NCBI GenBank assembly: GCA_964242735.1 | Contig: CAXTAK010000009.1 | Coordinates: 1-64,000 of the forward strand | Reading direction: 5' to 3' | Length of the DNA stretch: 64,000 bases | Origin: CADCUY01 sp964242735 | GTDB taxonomy: Bacteria > Actinomycetota > Actinomycetes > Actinomycetales > Quadrisphaeraceae | Shown: positions 1 to 7,766 of the stretch, in pieces | Numbering within the stretch: position 1 is the stretch's first letter | Layout of the letters: each line of letters begins with the position of its first letter | Made by a program: the position numbers and the translations under genes | The notes under the pieces: generated by a model | The model's input: the letters and a program-made list of their open reading frames with translations, nothing else | Told to the model about the DNA's origin: nothing | The model's database searches: none

Positions 1-60
1 CCGCCGCCGGACGGGCGGCCCTCCTTGCTGGGCCCGGCCCCACCCGCCCACCATGGTCGG

Positions 61-1188
61 ATGCGCATCGGCGTCCCCCGCGAGACCAAGAACAGCGAGC
101 ACCGCGTGGCGATGACACCCGCGGGCGTCCACGAGCTGGTGCGCCTGGGCCACGAGGTGCTCGTCGAGGTCGGCGCCGGTGGGGGCAGCTCCATCCCCGA
201 CGCCGAGCTGGCCGCCGCTGGCGCGACGATGACCGCGACCGCCGAGGCGGTGTGGGGCGCCGCGGACCTGCTCGTGAAGGTCAAGGAGCCCGTCGGCGCC
301 GAGCGCGCGCTGCTGCGCGAGGGACAGGTGCTCTTCACCTACCTGCACCTGGCGGCGGACCGCGAGGGCACGCGGGCCCTGCTCGACTCGGGCGCGACGT
401 CCATCGCCTACGAGACGGTGCAGCTGCCCGACGGGTCGCTGCCGCTGCTCGCCCCCATGAGCGAGGTCGCTGGGCGACTGGCCCCCCAGGCCGGTGCCCA
501 CCACCTCACCCGCGCCGGCGGCGGGCGCGGGGTGCTCCTGGCGGGGGTGCCCGGGGTGCGCCCGGGCAGCGTCGTGGTGATCGGCGCGGGGGTCTCCGGG
601 CGCGGGGCGGCGCGCGTCGCGCTCGGGCTCGGCGCCGACGTCACGGTGCTCGACCTCAGCATCGCCGCACTCCGCCACGTCGACGACCTGTTCGGCGGGC
701 GCGTGCGCACCGTGGTCTCCAACGCCTTCGAGCTGGCACGCGCCGTCGCCGGCGCCGACCTGGTCATCGGCGCGGTGCTCGTACCCGGGGCCCGGGCCCC
801 GAAGCTCGTCACCGACGCGATGGTCGCGGCGATGCGACCCGGCTCGGTGCTGGTCGACATCGCCATCGACCAGGGCGGGTGCTTCGAGAGCTCCCGCCCC
901 ACCACCCACGACGACCCCACCTTCACCGTGGAGGGCTGCGTGTTCTACTGCGTCGCGAACATGCCCGGCGCGGTCCCGCACACCTCCACCCACGCGCTGA
1001 CCGCCGCGACGCTGCCCTACGTCGTCGCCCTCGCCGAGCGGGGGTGGCGGGGGGCCGTCAGCAGGGGTGACGTGCTCGGCACGAGCCTCGCGCACGGGCT
1101 GAGCACCCACCGCGGCCAGCTGCTGTCCGCGGCGGTGGCCCAGGCGCACGGCATGGGGGCGACCGAGCTGTCGGCGGTGCTGGTCTGA
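61..1188 (+). CDS. ald: Alanine dehydrogenase
   Basis: NAD-dependent alanine dehydrogenase, reversibly converting L-alanine to pyruvate and ammonia in the cytoplasm. The 375-residue product has the usual family length. It opens with MRIGVPRETKNSEHRVAMTP, which contains the substrate-binding Arg15. Lys75 (VKVKEP) and His96 (YLHLAAD) match the conserved catalytic pair, a Rossmann glycine motif (VVVIGAGVSGRG) lies near residues 173-184, and VDIAIDQGG carries the conserved Asp. An in-frame upstream start at 25 exists, but homologues begin at the MRIGVPRE motif, so 61 is preferred. It is convergent with the next gene and stands alone. Complete, with no oddities seen. Confidence 0.96.
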   Translation: MRIGVPRETKNSEHRVAMTPAGVHELVRLGHEVLVEVGAGGGSSIPDAELAAAGATMTATAEAVWGAADLLVKVKEPVGAERALLREGQVLFTYLHLAADREGTRALLDSGATSIAYETVQLPDGSLPLLAPMSEVAGRLAPQAGAHHLTRAGGGRGVLLAGVPGVRPGSVVVIGAGVSGRGAARVALGLGADVTVLDLSIAALRHVDDLFGGRVRTVVSNAFELARAVAGADLVIGAVLVPGARAPKLVTDAMVAAMRPGSVLVDIAIDQGGCFESSRPTTHDDPTFTVEGCVFYCVANMPGAVPHTSTHALTAATLPYVVALAERGWRGAVSRGDVLGTSLAHGLSTHRGQLLSAAVAQAHGMGATELSAVLV

Positions 1189-1211
1189 GGGCCTGCTGAC
1201 CGCTGGGGCCG

Positions 1212-2180
1212 CTACCCGCTGTCCTCGACGCCGCCCGTGCGGCGGTGGCGGGCGGCGTCGTCGCCGGCCCGCTGGCACGTCCGCTGCAGCCCCTCGTGCG
1301 GACGGCGCGTGGCCACGCCCAGGGACGCCGGCACGCCGAGCACCCGGAGCCGCACGCGCAGCCGCACCGCCAGCGCGCGGGCGGAGACGACGTCGCACTC
1401 GACGGCGAGGACCGTGAACCGCCCACCCCCCGCGTGCGCCAGCGCGGCACCGGGACCGGTCACCTCGCGGAGCAGGGCGGCGCAGGCGAGCAGGCCGACG
1501 TCGGTGCGAGCGGGGGGCTCGAGGTCGAGGACGACCACGCTGACCGCGCCCCCGTAGTGGCGAGAGCGCTCGTCCTCCAGGTCGAGGACGACGTCCCAGC
1601 CCCGGCGGTTGCGCAGGCCGGTGAGCCGGTCGCGCTCGGCGAGGGCGTAGGCCTCGGCGGCCTCGCGCGAGCGGTCCGCGGTGGCGCGCTCACCGGCGAG
1701 GATGGTGCTGAGCATGCGGCCGGCGAGCTGCATCGGTTCCCGGAGGGCCCTCATCGACGGGGGTTGGACCGTCCCGGAGAAGGCGCACAGCGTGCCGAAG
1801 AGCTCGTCCTCGCCGCTGAGCAGGGGCACCCCGGCGTACGCCCGCACGCGGGCGCTGGCCCCGACGGCGACGGGGGCGGAGTACGGGGAGCGGCGCACGT
1901 CCGGCACGGCTGTGGGGCCGCTGGCGGCGACCATCTGAGCGCAGAAGGTGGTCGACCAGGGGAAGGCGTGGCCGGGGCTCGCCAGGCTCGTCCACGGCCC
2001 GGTGGAGGCGACGACCAGCTGCTGGTCGTCCTGCACGTGCGTGGCCATCCACAGGTCGAGGCCGAAGTGCTGGTGGAGGGCGCGCACGGCGGCCTCGGCG
2101 GCGTGCGCGAAGCCCAGCCACGGGCCGACGTCCTCGGACACGGCGGTGTCTCTGCGTGATCGCGCCGACACGCTGTCCAT
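1212..2180 (-). CDS. GAF domain protein with degenerate GGDEF domain
   Basis: Probable signalling protein of 322 residues. The N-terminal half (about residues 15-165) reads as a GAF sensor domain. A GGDEF-type domain follows, beginning at DRLTGLRNRRGWD. The catalytic loop that should be GGDEF reads GGGRF, and the metal-binding segment normally like DIDHFK reads DLEPPA, so cyclic-di-GMP synthesis is unlikely and a GTP-sensing or scaffold role is more plausible. The start at 2180 is preferred over an upstream in-frame GTG because a TACGTT box ends 8 nt before this ATG, fitting a leaderless transcript. No c-di-GMP partner is adjacent. Confidence 0.8.
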   Translation of the reverse strand: MDSVSARSRRDTAVSEDVGPWLGFAHAAEAAVRALHQHFGLDLWMATHVQDDQQLVVASTGPWTSLASPGHAFPWSTTFCAQMVAASGPTAVPDVRRSPYSAPVAVGASARVRAYAGVPLLSGEDELFGTLCAFSGTVQPPSMRALREPMQLAGRMLSTILAGERATADRSREAAEAYALAERDRLTGLRNRRGWDVVLDLEDERSRHYGGAVSVVVLDLEPPARTDVGLLACAALLREVTGPGAALAHAGGGRFTVLAVECDVVSARALAVRLRVRLRVLGVPASLGVATRRPHEGLQRTCQRAGDDAARHRRTGGVEDSG

Positions 2181-2227
2181 GGGCGGGGAACGTACTCCCA
2201 CGCCGCCGTGACCTCCAGTGCCCGCAC

Positions 2228-2240
2228 TAGCATCCCGCGA
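2228..2240 (+). promoter_or_regulatory. -10 box of a leaderless promoter
   Basis: TAGCAT at 2228-2233 sits 7 nt before the GTG at 2241, the spacing expected when transcription starts at the start codon. It supports 2241 over the in-frame GTG at 2208 for the nitrilase-family gene. No clear -35 element is visible. Confidence 0.5.
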
Positions 2241-3104
2241 GTGCCGCCCACCACCGTGGTCACCTGCTGCCAGCTCACCGTGGTGACCGGGGCCCTGGAG
2301 GACGACGTCGCGCTCTCGGTCGAGGCGGTCCGCGGGGCCGTCGCCGCCGGGGCGGACGTCGTGGTGCTGCCCGAGCTGGCCACGTCCGGGTGCGACTTCG
2401 CCTCACCCGAGGAGGCCGCGTCGCTGGCGCTGCCCGCCGAGGACGTCGGCGCCGCGTGGGCGGCGGTGGCGGGCGGCGCCGTCGTGGTCGGCGGGTTCTG
2501 CGAGCGCGGCGACGACGGCCGCACCTACAACAGCGCCGTCGTCGTCGACGCCTCCGGGGTGCGGGCGGTGTACCGCAAGGCCCACCTGTGGGACCGCGAG
2601 AAGCTGTTCCTCACCCCGGGAGGCGCCCCACCGCCGGTGGTGGAGACCGCGCACGGGCGGATCGGGGTGCTCATCTGCTACGACCTCGGCTTCCCCGAGT
2701 GGCCGCGCACCCTGGCGCTGGGAGGCGCCGACCTCATCGCCGTCCCGACGAACTGGCCGCTGCTGCCGCGCCCGGCGGGGGAGCGCCCGATCGAGGTGGT
2801 CGTGACGATGGCGGCGGCGCGGGCGAACCACGTGGCGATCGCGTGCGCGGACCGCACGGGCACCGACCGAGGTCAGGTCTACACCGGCGGCACGGCGATC
2901 GTCGGCAGCGACGGCTGGGTGCTGGCAGCGGCCGAGCCGGCCGGTGCGCCCGGTGCGGGTGGCGGCGGGGGCAGCGTCTCGGCGACCGTCGACCTCACGG
3001 CGACTCGCGGCAAGGCCCTCACCCCGCTCGTCGACCTGCTCGGCGACCGCCGCCCCGACCTCTACGGCGCGCTGACGGCGCCCGTGGTGCCCTCGGCCGG
3101 GTGA
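2241..3104 (+). CDS. Carbon-nitrogen hydrolase (nitrilase superfamily)
   Basis: Amidase or omega-amidase-type enzyme of the nitrilase superfamily, cytoplasmic, 287 residues. The Glu-Lys-Cys catalytic triad is visible in order: Glu in VVLPELATSG, Lys in YRKAHLWDREK and Cys in VLICYDLGFPEW. The substrate amide or nitrile cannot be deduced. A glycine-rich stretch (GAGGGGG) near residue 250 is probably a surface loop. The gene stands alone, divergent from the GAF/GGDEF gene with about 60 bp between starts. The GTG start is chosen for its leaderless -10 box. Confidence 0.88.
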   Translation: MPPTTVVTCCQLTVVTGALEDDVALSVEAVRGAVAAGADVVVLPELATSGCDFASPEEAASLALPAEDVGAAWAAVAGGAVVVGGFCERGDDGRTYNSAVVVDASGVRAVYRKAHLWDREKLFLTPGGAPPPVVETAHGRIGVLICYDLGFPEWPRTLALGGADLIAVPTNWPLLPRPAGERPIEVVVTMAAARANHVAIACADRTGTDRGQVYTGGTAIVGSDGWVLAAAEPAGAPGAGGGGGSVSATVDLTATRGKALTPLVDLLGDRRPDLYGALTAPVVPSAG

Positions 3105-3326
3105 GGGCCTCCTGCTGACGGGCCGCTCGCCGCTGACCGCCAGCGCCTCCGTGATCGTCGGCTCCGGGTCGACCGCCGCGGTGCTCACCCGTCTCCACCC
3201 TCACGGCGCCGGACGGCGGCGACCCACGCCGGTCGCGACCCGGACCGGCCGCGCGGGTGCTGCATCATCTGCGGAGTCCCAGACATCCCGATGACGCACG
3301 GTGCGATCGCCGTCACTGGTCAGTCC

Positions 3327-3338
3327 TACGCTCGCGCG
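3327..3338 (+). promoter_or_regulatory. -10 box of a leaderless promoter
   Basis: TACGCT at 3327-3332 followed by 6 nt and then the GTG at 3339. The same TACGCT hexamer occurs upstream of rplY and of enolase in this window. Confidence 0.4.
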
Positions 3339-4007
3339 GTGGACGGTCGTCAGCGCCAGCGCCTGCCCGTCTCCACCGGGGTCGCGATCAGCCTCGCCCT
3401 CACCGGCGTGCTGCTCGTGCTGCACCTGGTCAACGAGGGGGCGCTCGGGGGTCGGGTCCTCGACGCCGGTGAGGAGAACACCATCCCGACGTGGTTCTCC
3501 AGCCTGCAGTTCGCGCTGGCCGCGCTGGCGTGCCTGGCCGCCGCCGGCTCGACCCTCGGCCGCGCCCGGGGCGCGTGGCTGCTCGTGGCCGCGCTGGCGC
3601 TGGCGTTCAGCATCGACGAGAGCGCCTCGCTGCACGAGGAGGCCGGCGCCCGGCTGGGTGCGGAGACGACCCTGTCGCTGGCGCAGCCGATCGCCGCGGG
3701 CGTCGTCGTCGTCCTCCTGGTCGCCTGCGCCGGGGCCGTGCGCGGGCGCAGCGCCCCCCTGCTCGTCCTCGCCGCGGTGGTCCTCGTGGTCTCGCAGACG
3801 TGCGCGAGCCTCGCGGGCCTGTTCCTCGACGGGACGCCGCGATTCCTGCTGGAGAGCGTCGCGGAGTCCACCGAGGTGCTCACCGCCATCACGCTGCTGA
3901 TCGCGGGACTGCGGGGCGCCGGGGCGCGGGTGGACCTGCGGCCGTCGGCCCTGGCCAGGGAGTGGCGGGCGTGGTGGCGGCGACCAGCGCCCGCGATCAG
4001 GCCCTGA
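3339..4007 (+). CDS. Uncharacterised multi-pass membrane protein
   Basis: No function recognised. The 222-residue product has about six hydrophobic segments, including GVAISLALTGVLLVLHLV near the N-terminus, WLLVAALALAFSI, AAGVVVVLLVACAGAV and LLVLAAVVLVVSQTCA. The acidic/His motif FSIDESASLHEEAG sits at the end of a membrane segment. The C-terminus is basic and Trp-rich (REWRAWWRR), probably cytoplasmic. An alternative ATG lies at 3291, but the -10 box ends only 6 nt before 3339. Its 3' end overlaps the convergent ABC transporter gene by 11 bp. Confidence 0.65.
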   Translation: MDGRQRQRLPVSTGVAISLALTGVLLVLHLVNEGALGGRVLDAGEENTIPTWFSSLQFALAALACLAAAGSTLGRARGAWLLVAALALAFSIDESASLHEEAGARLGAETTLSLAQPIAAGVVVVLLVACAGAVRGRSAPLLVLAAVVLVVSQTCASLAGLFLDGTPRFLLESVAESTEVLTAITLLIAGLRGAGARVDLRPSALAREWRAWWRRPAPAIRP

Positions 4008-5865
4008 CCGCGCTCAGCCCCCGCTGGCCGAGCCCCGCCCCGCCCGCGTCGTAAGCCTGCGCCTGCAGCGCGTACAGCTCCGCGTACCGCCCCCCGGCGG
4101 CCACCAGCTCGGCGTGGCTGCCGTGCTCGACGACCCGCCCGTGGTGGAGCACGTAGATGTCGTCGGCGAGCCGCACGCTGGAGTACCGGTGGCTGACGAG
4201 CAGCGCCGCGCGCCCGTCCAGCACCGCCCGCACATCGGTGAACAGCTCGTGCTCCGCGCGGGGGTCCAGGGCCGCGGACGGCTCGTCGAGCACCACCAGC
4301 GGGGCCCGCCGGTAGAGCGCCCGCGCGAGGGCCACTCGCTGCCACTGGCCCCCCGACAGGTCGGAGCCCTCGTCGACCTCCGCGCCCAGCACCGTCGCCA
4401 TGCCGTCGGGCAGCTCCTCCAGGAGCCCGCCCACGCCGACCCGCCGCGCGGCGTCCTCCGCGCCCGCGGCGTCGAGGGGGCGGGAGGTGTCGGAGATGGC
4501 GACGTTGTCGGTCACCGACATGAGGTAGCGGGCGAAGTCCTGGAACAGCACCGTCACCGAGGCGCGCAGGTCCTGCCGGAGGGGCACCGCGCCGTCCCAC
4601 AGCACCGCGCCGCCGCTCGGCTCGTACAGCCCCGCCACCAGCTTGGCCAGTGTCGTCTTCCCCGACCCGTTCTCACCCACCAGAGCCACCACGTGCCCGG
4701 GCGGCACCTCGATGGTGACCTCGTCGACCGCCGGGGTGGAGCGCCCGGGGTAGGTGAAGCTCACCGCCTCGGCGCACACCCCGCGGCGCAGGGGCAGCAC
4801 CGCGCCCCGCGGCGGGGTGGGCGGCGCGACGGCGAGGAAGTCGTCGAGGTCGGCGAGGAACGGCCCGGCCTCGATCAGGGACCCCACGGCGCGGAAGGCG
4901 GTGCCCAGCTGCCCGGCGAGCAGGCGCGCGGCGATGACCGCGGCGCCCGCGTCGGCCAGGCCGAGGGAGCCGCGCACCACGAGCGCGACGATGGCGAGCA
5001 GGGTCAGGGCGAGCGAGGCGCTGGAGGCCAGGCCACCGACCACCGCGTACCGCTGACGCCGGCGCACCTGCGCGCGCAGGCGCCCGAGGTAGGTGGCGTC
5101 GGCGTCGTCGTGGCGCCGGCGCAGGTCACCGGAGGTGTCGAAGGCCCGGACCTCCGCGGCGTAGGACCGGTGGCTGAGCAGGAACTTGAAGTAGTTGCGC
5201 CGGTACCCCACCGCGGTGGTCGACCGGGCGAAGGCGTGCTCGGTGCGGCTCGCCCGGCGCGAGAGCAGCACCGCGGGCACCCCCGCCAGCAGCAGCAGCG
5301 GCACGAGCAGGGGCTCGATGCCCAGCAGCGCGCCGACCATCGCGACCACCGTCGCTCCGGCCCCGACCAGGGCCAGCAGCGAGGTCACCACCGACAGCGG
5401 CCGGGCCAGCGCGCTGGAGCGCACCCGCTCTAGGCGCTGGGTGAAGTCGGGGGAGTCGTAGGCGACGAGGTCGACGGCGGCGGCGGCGCGCAGCAGGCGC
5501 CGCCACACCTCCTGGGCGACCCGCTCGCCCAGGAGGCGCTGCTGCTGCGCGGCGAGCGTGCCGACGGTGGCCGAGACCGCCGAGGCCGCGGCGAGCAGCA
5601 GCAGCGCGGGCACCAGGGCGCCGGTGCCCGCCGCCGTCCCCGTGCTCGTCCCCGTGCTCGTCCCCGTGCTCGTCGGAGTGCCGGCGAGGACGGCGTCCAG
5701 GGCCAGCCCCGTGGCCAGCACCAGGGCCAGCCCGGACGCGGCGCCGACCAGTTGCAGGGCCGCGGCCACCAGGGCCCCGCGGCGGTCGGCGGTGAGCACC
5801 AGGTCGACCGCCCCGCGCACGCCCCGCGGCCGCTGCGGCGTCGCAGGGGTCACTGCAGCCGACAC
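3997..5865 (-). CDS. ABC exporter, fused permease-ATPase (probable RiPP exporter)
   Basis: Half-transporter of the ABCB type, 622 residues: a six-helix membrane domain (about 1-335) followed by one ATPase domain. Walker A is GENGSGKTT, the signature is LSGGQWQRVALARALY, Walker B is LVVLDEPSAALD and the switch His is in LLVSHRYSSVRLADD. The loop after the first helix carries a short TSTG repeat coded by 12-bp units. Its position at the end of the group that starts with a lasso-like precursor suggests export of the mature peptide, as LasD/McjD-type proteins do; this is inference. A TACGGT box 6 nt before the GTG start suggests it also has its own promoter. Confidence 0.88.
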   Translation of the reverse strand: MSAAVTPATPQRPRGVRGAVDLVLTADRRGALVAAALQLVGAASGLALVLATGLALDAVLAGTPTSTGTSTGTSTGTAAGTGALVPALLLLAAASAVSATVGTLAAQQQRLLGERVAQEVWRRLLRAAAAVDLVAYDSPDFTQRLERVRSSALARPLSVVTSLLALVGAGATVVAMVGALLGIEPLLVPLLLLAGVPAVLLSRRASRTEHAFARSTTAVGYRRNYFKFLLSHRSYAAEVRAFDTSGDLRRRHDDADATYLGRLRAQVRRRQRYAVVGGLASSASLALTLLAIVALVVRGSLGLADAGAAVIAARLLAGQLGTAFRAVGSLIEAGPFLADLDDFLAVAPPTPPRGAVLPLRRGVCAEAVSFTYPGRSTPAVDEVTIEVPPGHVVALVGENGSGKTTLAKLVAGLYEPSGGAVLWDGAVPLRQDLRASVTVLFQDFARYLMSVTDNVAISDTSRPLDAAGAEDAARRVGVGGLLEELPDGMATVLGAEVDEGSDLSGGQWQRVALARALYRRAPLVVLDEPSAALDPRAEHELFTDVRAVLDGRAALLVSHRYSSVRLADDIYVLHHGRVVEHGSHAELVAAGGRYAELYALQAQAYDAGGAGLGQRGLSAVRA

Positions 5866-5889
5866 TCCCTCACCGTAGGTGGCGCACCG

Positions 5890-7437
5890 TCACCACGACG
5901 GCTCGGTCTCCGGGGAGGGACCGCGGGTGATCCGCAGCACGTCGGAGCCGTCGGGGGCCATCGTGTACAGGTCCGAGCGCCCCGTGCGGGTGGAGGCGAA
6001 GACGATGCGCTCGCCGTCGGGGGAGTGGTCAGCGGTGACGTCGGCGGCGGGGTCGGTGGTCAGCCGCGTCAGCGCACCACCGGTCGGTGAGGTGCTGTAG
6101 ACGTCGACCCCGGCGGCGCTGATGCCGCTGAAGAGCACGCGCTCCCCGTCGGGGGAGTACGACGGGTCGAAGCCCGACACCGGGCCGGACGTGAGCTGGA
6201 CGGGGGCGGAGCTGCCGTAGCCGTAGGTCGGGATCGTGAAGACGTCGCTCCGTCCACCGCGCAGCGACGAGTAGGCGACCTCCTGGCCGTCGGGGGAGAA
6301 CGACGGCGCGCCGTCGACGCCGGGGTCGTCGGTGAGCTGGCCCAGCGGCGTGCCGTCGACGTCGACGAGCTGGATGTCGCTGACGCCGTCGAGGGCGGAG
6401 GCGTAGGCGACGGTGAACCCGTCGGGGGAGAAGGACGGCGCCGTGTCCTGCGCGGGGCCGCTCGTCAGCTGCGCCAGGCCGCGGCCGTCGACGCCCACCA
6501 CGTACAGGTCGCTGTTCCCGCCCCGGGCGGAGGAGAACACGGCGATCCGCCCGTCGGGGGACAGCGACGGCGTGGTGTCCGTGCCGGCGCCGGTGGTCAG
6601 GCGCTGCTCGTCGCTGCCGTCCGGGCGGATGGAGTACAGGTCGGTGTTCCCGCCGCGGGTGGAGCTGAACACGATGCGCTCGCTGCTCGCCGAGGGCGCC
6701 TCGAAGACGTGGCGGCCGGGCACGGTGCTCCCGGTCGAGCGGTTCGCGAGGCCGTCGGGGTCGCTGTCGAGGAACGCGCCCGGCACCCCGGAGCCCTCGA
6801 TCTCGAACGAGCCGCCCGGCCGGCCCGACCCGTCGGTGAAGCCGGCCCCGGCGGTCTCCCCGCCGAGCCCCTCCACGCCCCCGGTGCTCTCGGCGCTCTC
6901 CCAGGTGATCGAGTCGTAGTTGAAGACGATGTCGAAGGCCCCCGGCGCCCGGTCGGCGCGGTCGACGAGCAGGAGCTGGAAGCTGTTGAGCTTGTCGGTG
7001 TTCTCCCGGAAGTACCCGACGTCCAACCAGTTCACGCAGAAGGCGCGGCGGCCCTCGTACACGGTGTCGCCGTACCCGTAGGCGACGGGCTGCGTCTCGA
7101 CGGGCCGGGTGTCGACATCGGCGAAGAAGGGGGCGATGCGCGCCACGTCAGGCTCCGCCAGCGAGCCGGCGAAGGCGTCGGAGGGTCCGTCGAAGGTGAT
7201 GTTGCCGTTGTTGTTCACCCACAGCCGATCACGGGTCCGCCCGTAGAAGTCGAGGTCGAAGGGCAGGGCCACCTCGGTGCTCGACTCGTCGTCGGTGCGC
7301 GGCACCTGGTTCTCCGAGCAGGCCGCTGCGTCCACGACCGGTGATGCCGGGACCAGCGCTGCGTGCGCTGCGGTCGGGACGGCGATGAGGCAGGCCGCCG
7401 GGAGGGCGAGGCACAGCAGTCGTGGGGTCCAGTGCAT
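5890..7437 (-). CDS. Secreted NIDO-domain and TolB-like propeller protein
   Basis: Exported 515-residue protein of unknown function. A Sec signal peptide (MHWTPRLLCLALPAACLIAV, cleaved after a nearby AHA) is followed by a NIDO-like domain with the hallmark WVNNNGNITFDGP near residue 75. Six PD40/TolB-type repeats follow, each with an SPDG turn and an LY, VY or VF strand, and should form a six-bladed propeller. The start is set at the signal peptide; an in-frame upstream extension lacks homologous character and crosses the hairpin at 7484-7524. It lies between the RiPP precursor and the ABC exporter on the same strand, 24 bp from the exporter. A cell-surface role linked to the peptide is possible but unproven. 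Confidence 0.82.
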   Translation of the reverse strand: MHWTPRLLCLALPAACLIAVPTAAHAALVPASPVVDAAACSENQVPRTDDESSTEVALPFDLDFYGRTRDRLWVNNNGNITFDGPSDAFAGSLAEPDVARIAPFFADVDTRPVETQPVAYGYGDTVYEGRRAFCVNWLDVGYFRENTDKLNSFQLLLVDRADRAPGAFDIVFNYDSITWESAESTGGVEGLGGETAGAGFTDGSGRPGGSFEIEGSGVPGAFLDSDPDGLANRSTGSTVPGRHVFEAPSASSERIVFSSTRGGNTDLYSIRPDGSDEQRLTTGAGTDTTPSLSPDGRIAVFSSARGGNSDLYVVGVDGRGLAQLTSGPAQDTAPSFSPDGFTVAYASALDGVSDIQLVDVDGTPLGQLTDDPGVDGAPSFSPDGQEVAYSSLRGGRSDVFTIPTYGYGSSAPVQLTSGPVSGFDPSYSPDGERVLFSGISAAGVDVYSTSPTGGALTRLTTDPAADVTADHSPDGERIVFASTRTGRSDLYTMAPDGSDVLRITRGPSPETEPSW

Positions 7438-7483
7438 GTCGGTCCGATCAGTGGGTGTCCGGCGGGTCGGGGGCGGGACGACA

Positions 7484-7524
7484 GCACCCCACGGCGCGCT
7501 CAGCCGGAGCGAGCCGTGGGGTGC
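7484..7524 (-). terminator. Strong hairpin after the RiPP precursor
   Basis: A 12-bp perfect stem (7484-7495 with 7513-7524), one mismatch, then a further 5-bp stem (7497-7501 with 7507-7511) around a 5-nt loop. It starts 13 nt after the precursor stop codon. There is no clear T-tract, so it may be a leaky terminator or RNA-stabilising structure that sets precursor mRNA above the downstream propeller and exporter mRNA. Confidence 0.75.
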
Positions 7525-7537
7525 CGGGGGAGGTGGC

Positions 7538-7687
7538 TCAGGAGACGTCGCCGATGTCGATGTTCCCGACACCGGGGATGGCGAGGACGACGCCGTCGGC
7601 GCTGCCGAACTCCTTGAACTGCAGGGTCATGTCGTGCAGCGATCCCAGTGCGGTGATGGCGGGTGCTTCGTAGGGCGTGCGGGACAT
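7538..7687 (-). CDS. Lasso-peptide-like RiPP precursor
   Basis: A 49-residue peptide. Residues 6-21 (YEAPAITALGSLHDMT) fit the lasso leader pattern YxxPxLxxxGxxxxxT, whose Thr is normally the penultimate leader residue. That places the predicted core at Gln23 (QFKEFGSAD...), giving Asp31 at core position 9, a ring size used by lasso peptides. The tail continues GVVLAIPGVGNIDIGDVS and ends in Ser. An ideal AGGAGG lies 6 nt before the ATG. Next to it are an HPr-kinase-like gene (divergent), an asparagine-synthetase-like gene and an exporter. An N-terminal Gln core would be unusual, so the cleavage site is a prediction. It is too short for usual ORF thresholds and easily missed. Confidence 0.82.
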   Translation of the reverse strand: MSRTPYEAPAITALGSLHDMTLQFKEFGSADGVVLAIPGVGNIDIGDVS

Positions 7688-7693
7688 CTCAGA

Positions 7694-7699
7694 CCTCCT
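7694..7699 (-). promoter_or_regulatory. Shine-Dalgarno site of the RiPP precursor
   Basis: AGGAGG on the minus strand, 6 nt before the ATG at 7687. It is the best ribosome-binding site in the neighbourhood and strong support that the small ORF is translated at high level. Confidence 0.8.
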
Positions 7700-7714
7700 G
7701 TGGTGGCGGACGAC

Positions 7715-7726
7715 GCGTCATAGGCT
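7715..7726. promoter_or_regulatory. Overlapping divergent -10 boxes
   Basis: On the plus strand TAGGCT (7721-7726) could serve the HPr-kinase-like gene. On the minus strand TATGAC, a few bases away, could serve the precursor. The two promoters would be coupled. No convincing -35 elements are seen. Confidence 0.35.
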
Positions 7727-7766
7727 CACACCTGCGGTCGTCTCCGGCGCGCTCGGTCCAGAAGAG

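Noticed and set aside
7677..7766. Longer N-terminus for the HPr-kinase-like protein starting at GTG 7677
   Set aside because: It would overlap the precursor's start codon and ribosome-binding site and lie upstream of the only plausible -10 box. The extra residues do not resemble the fold.
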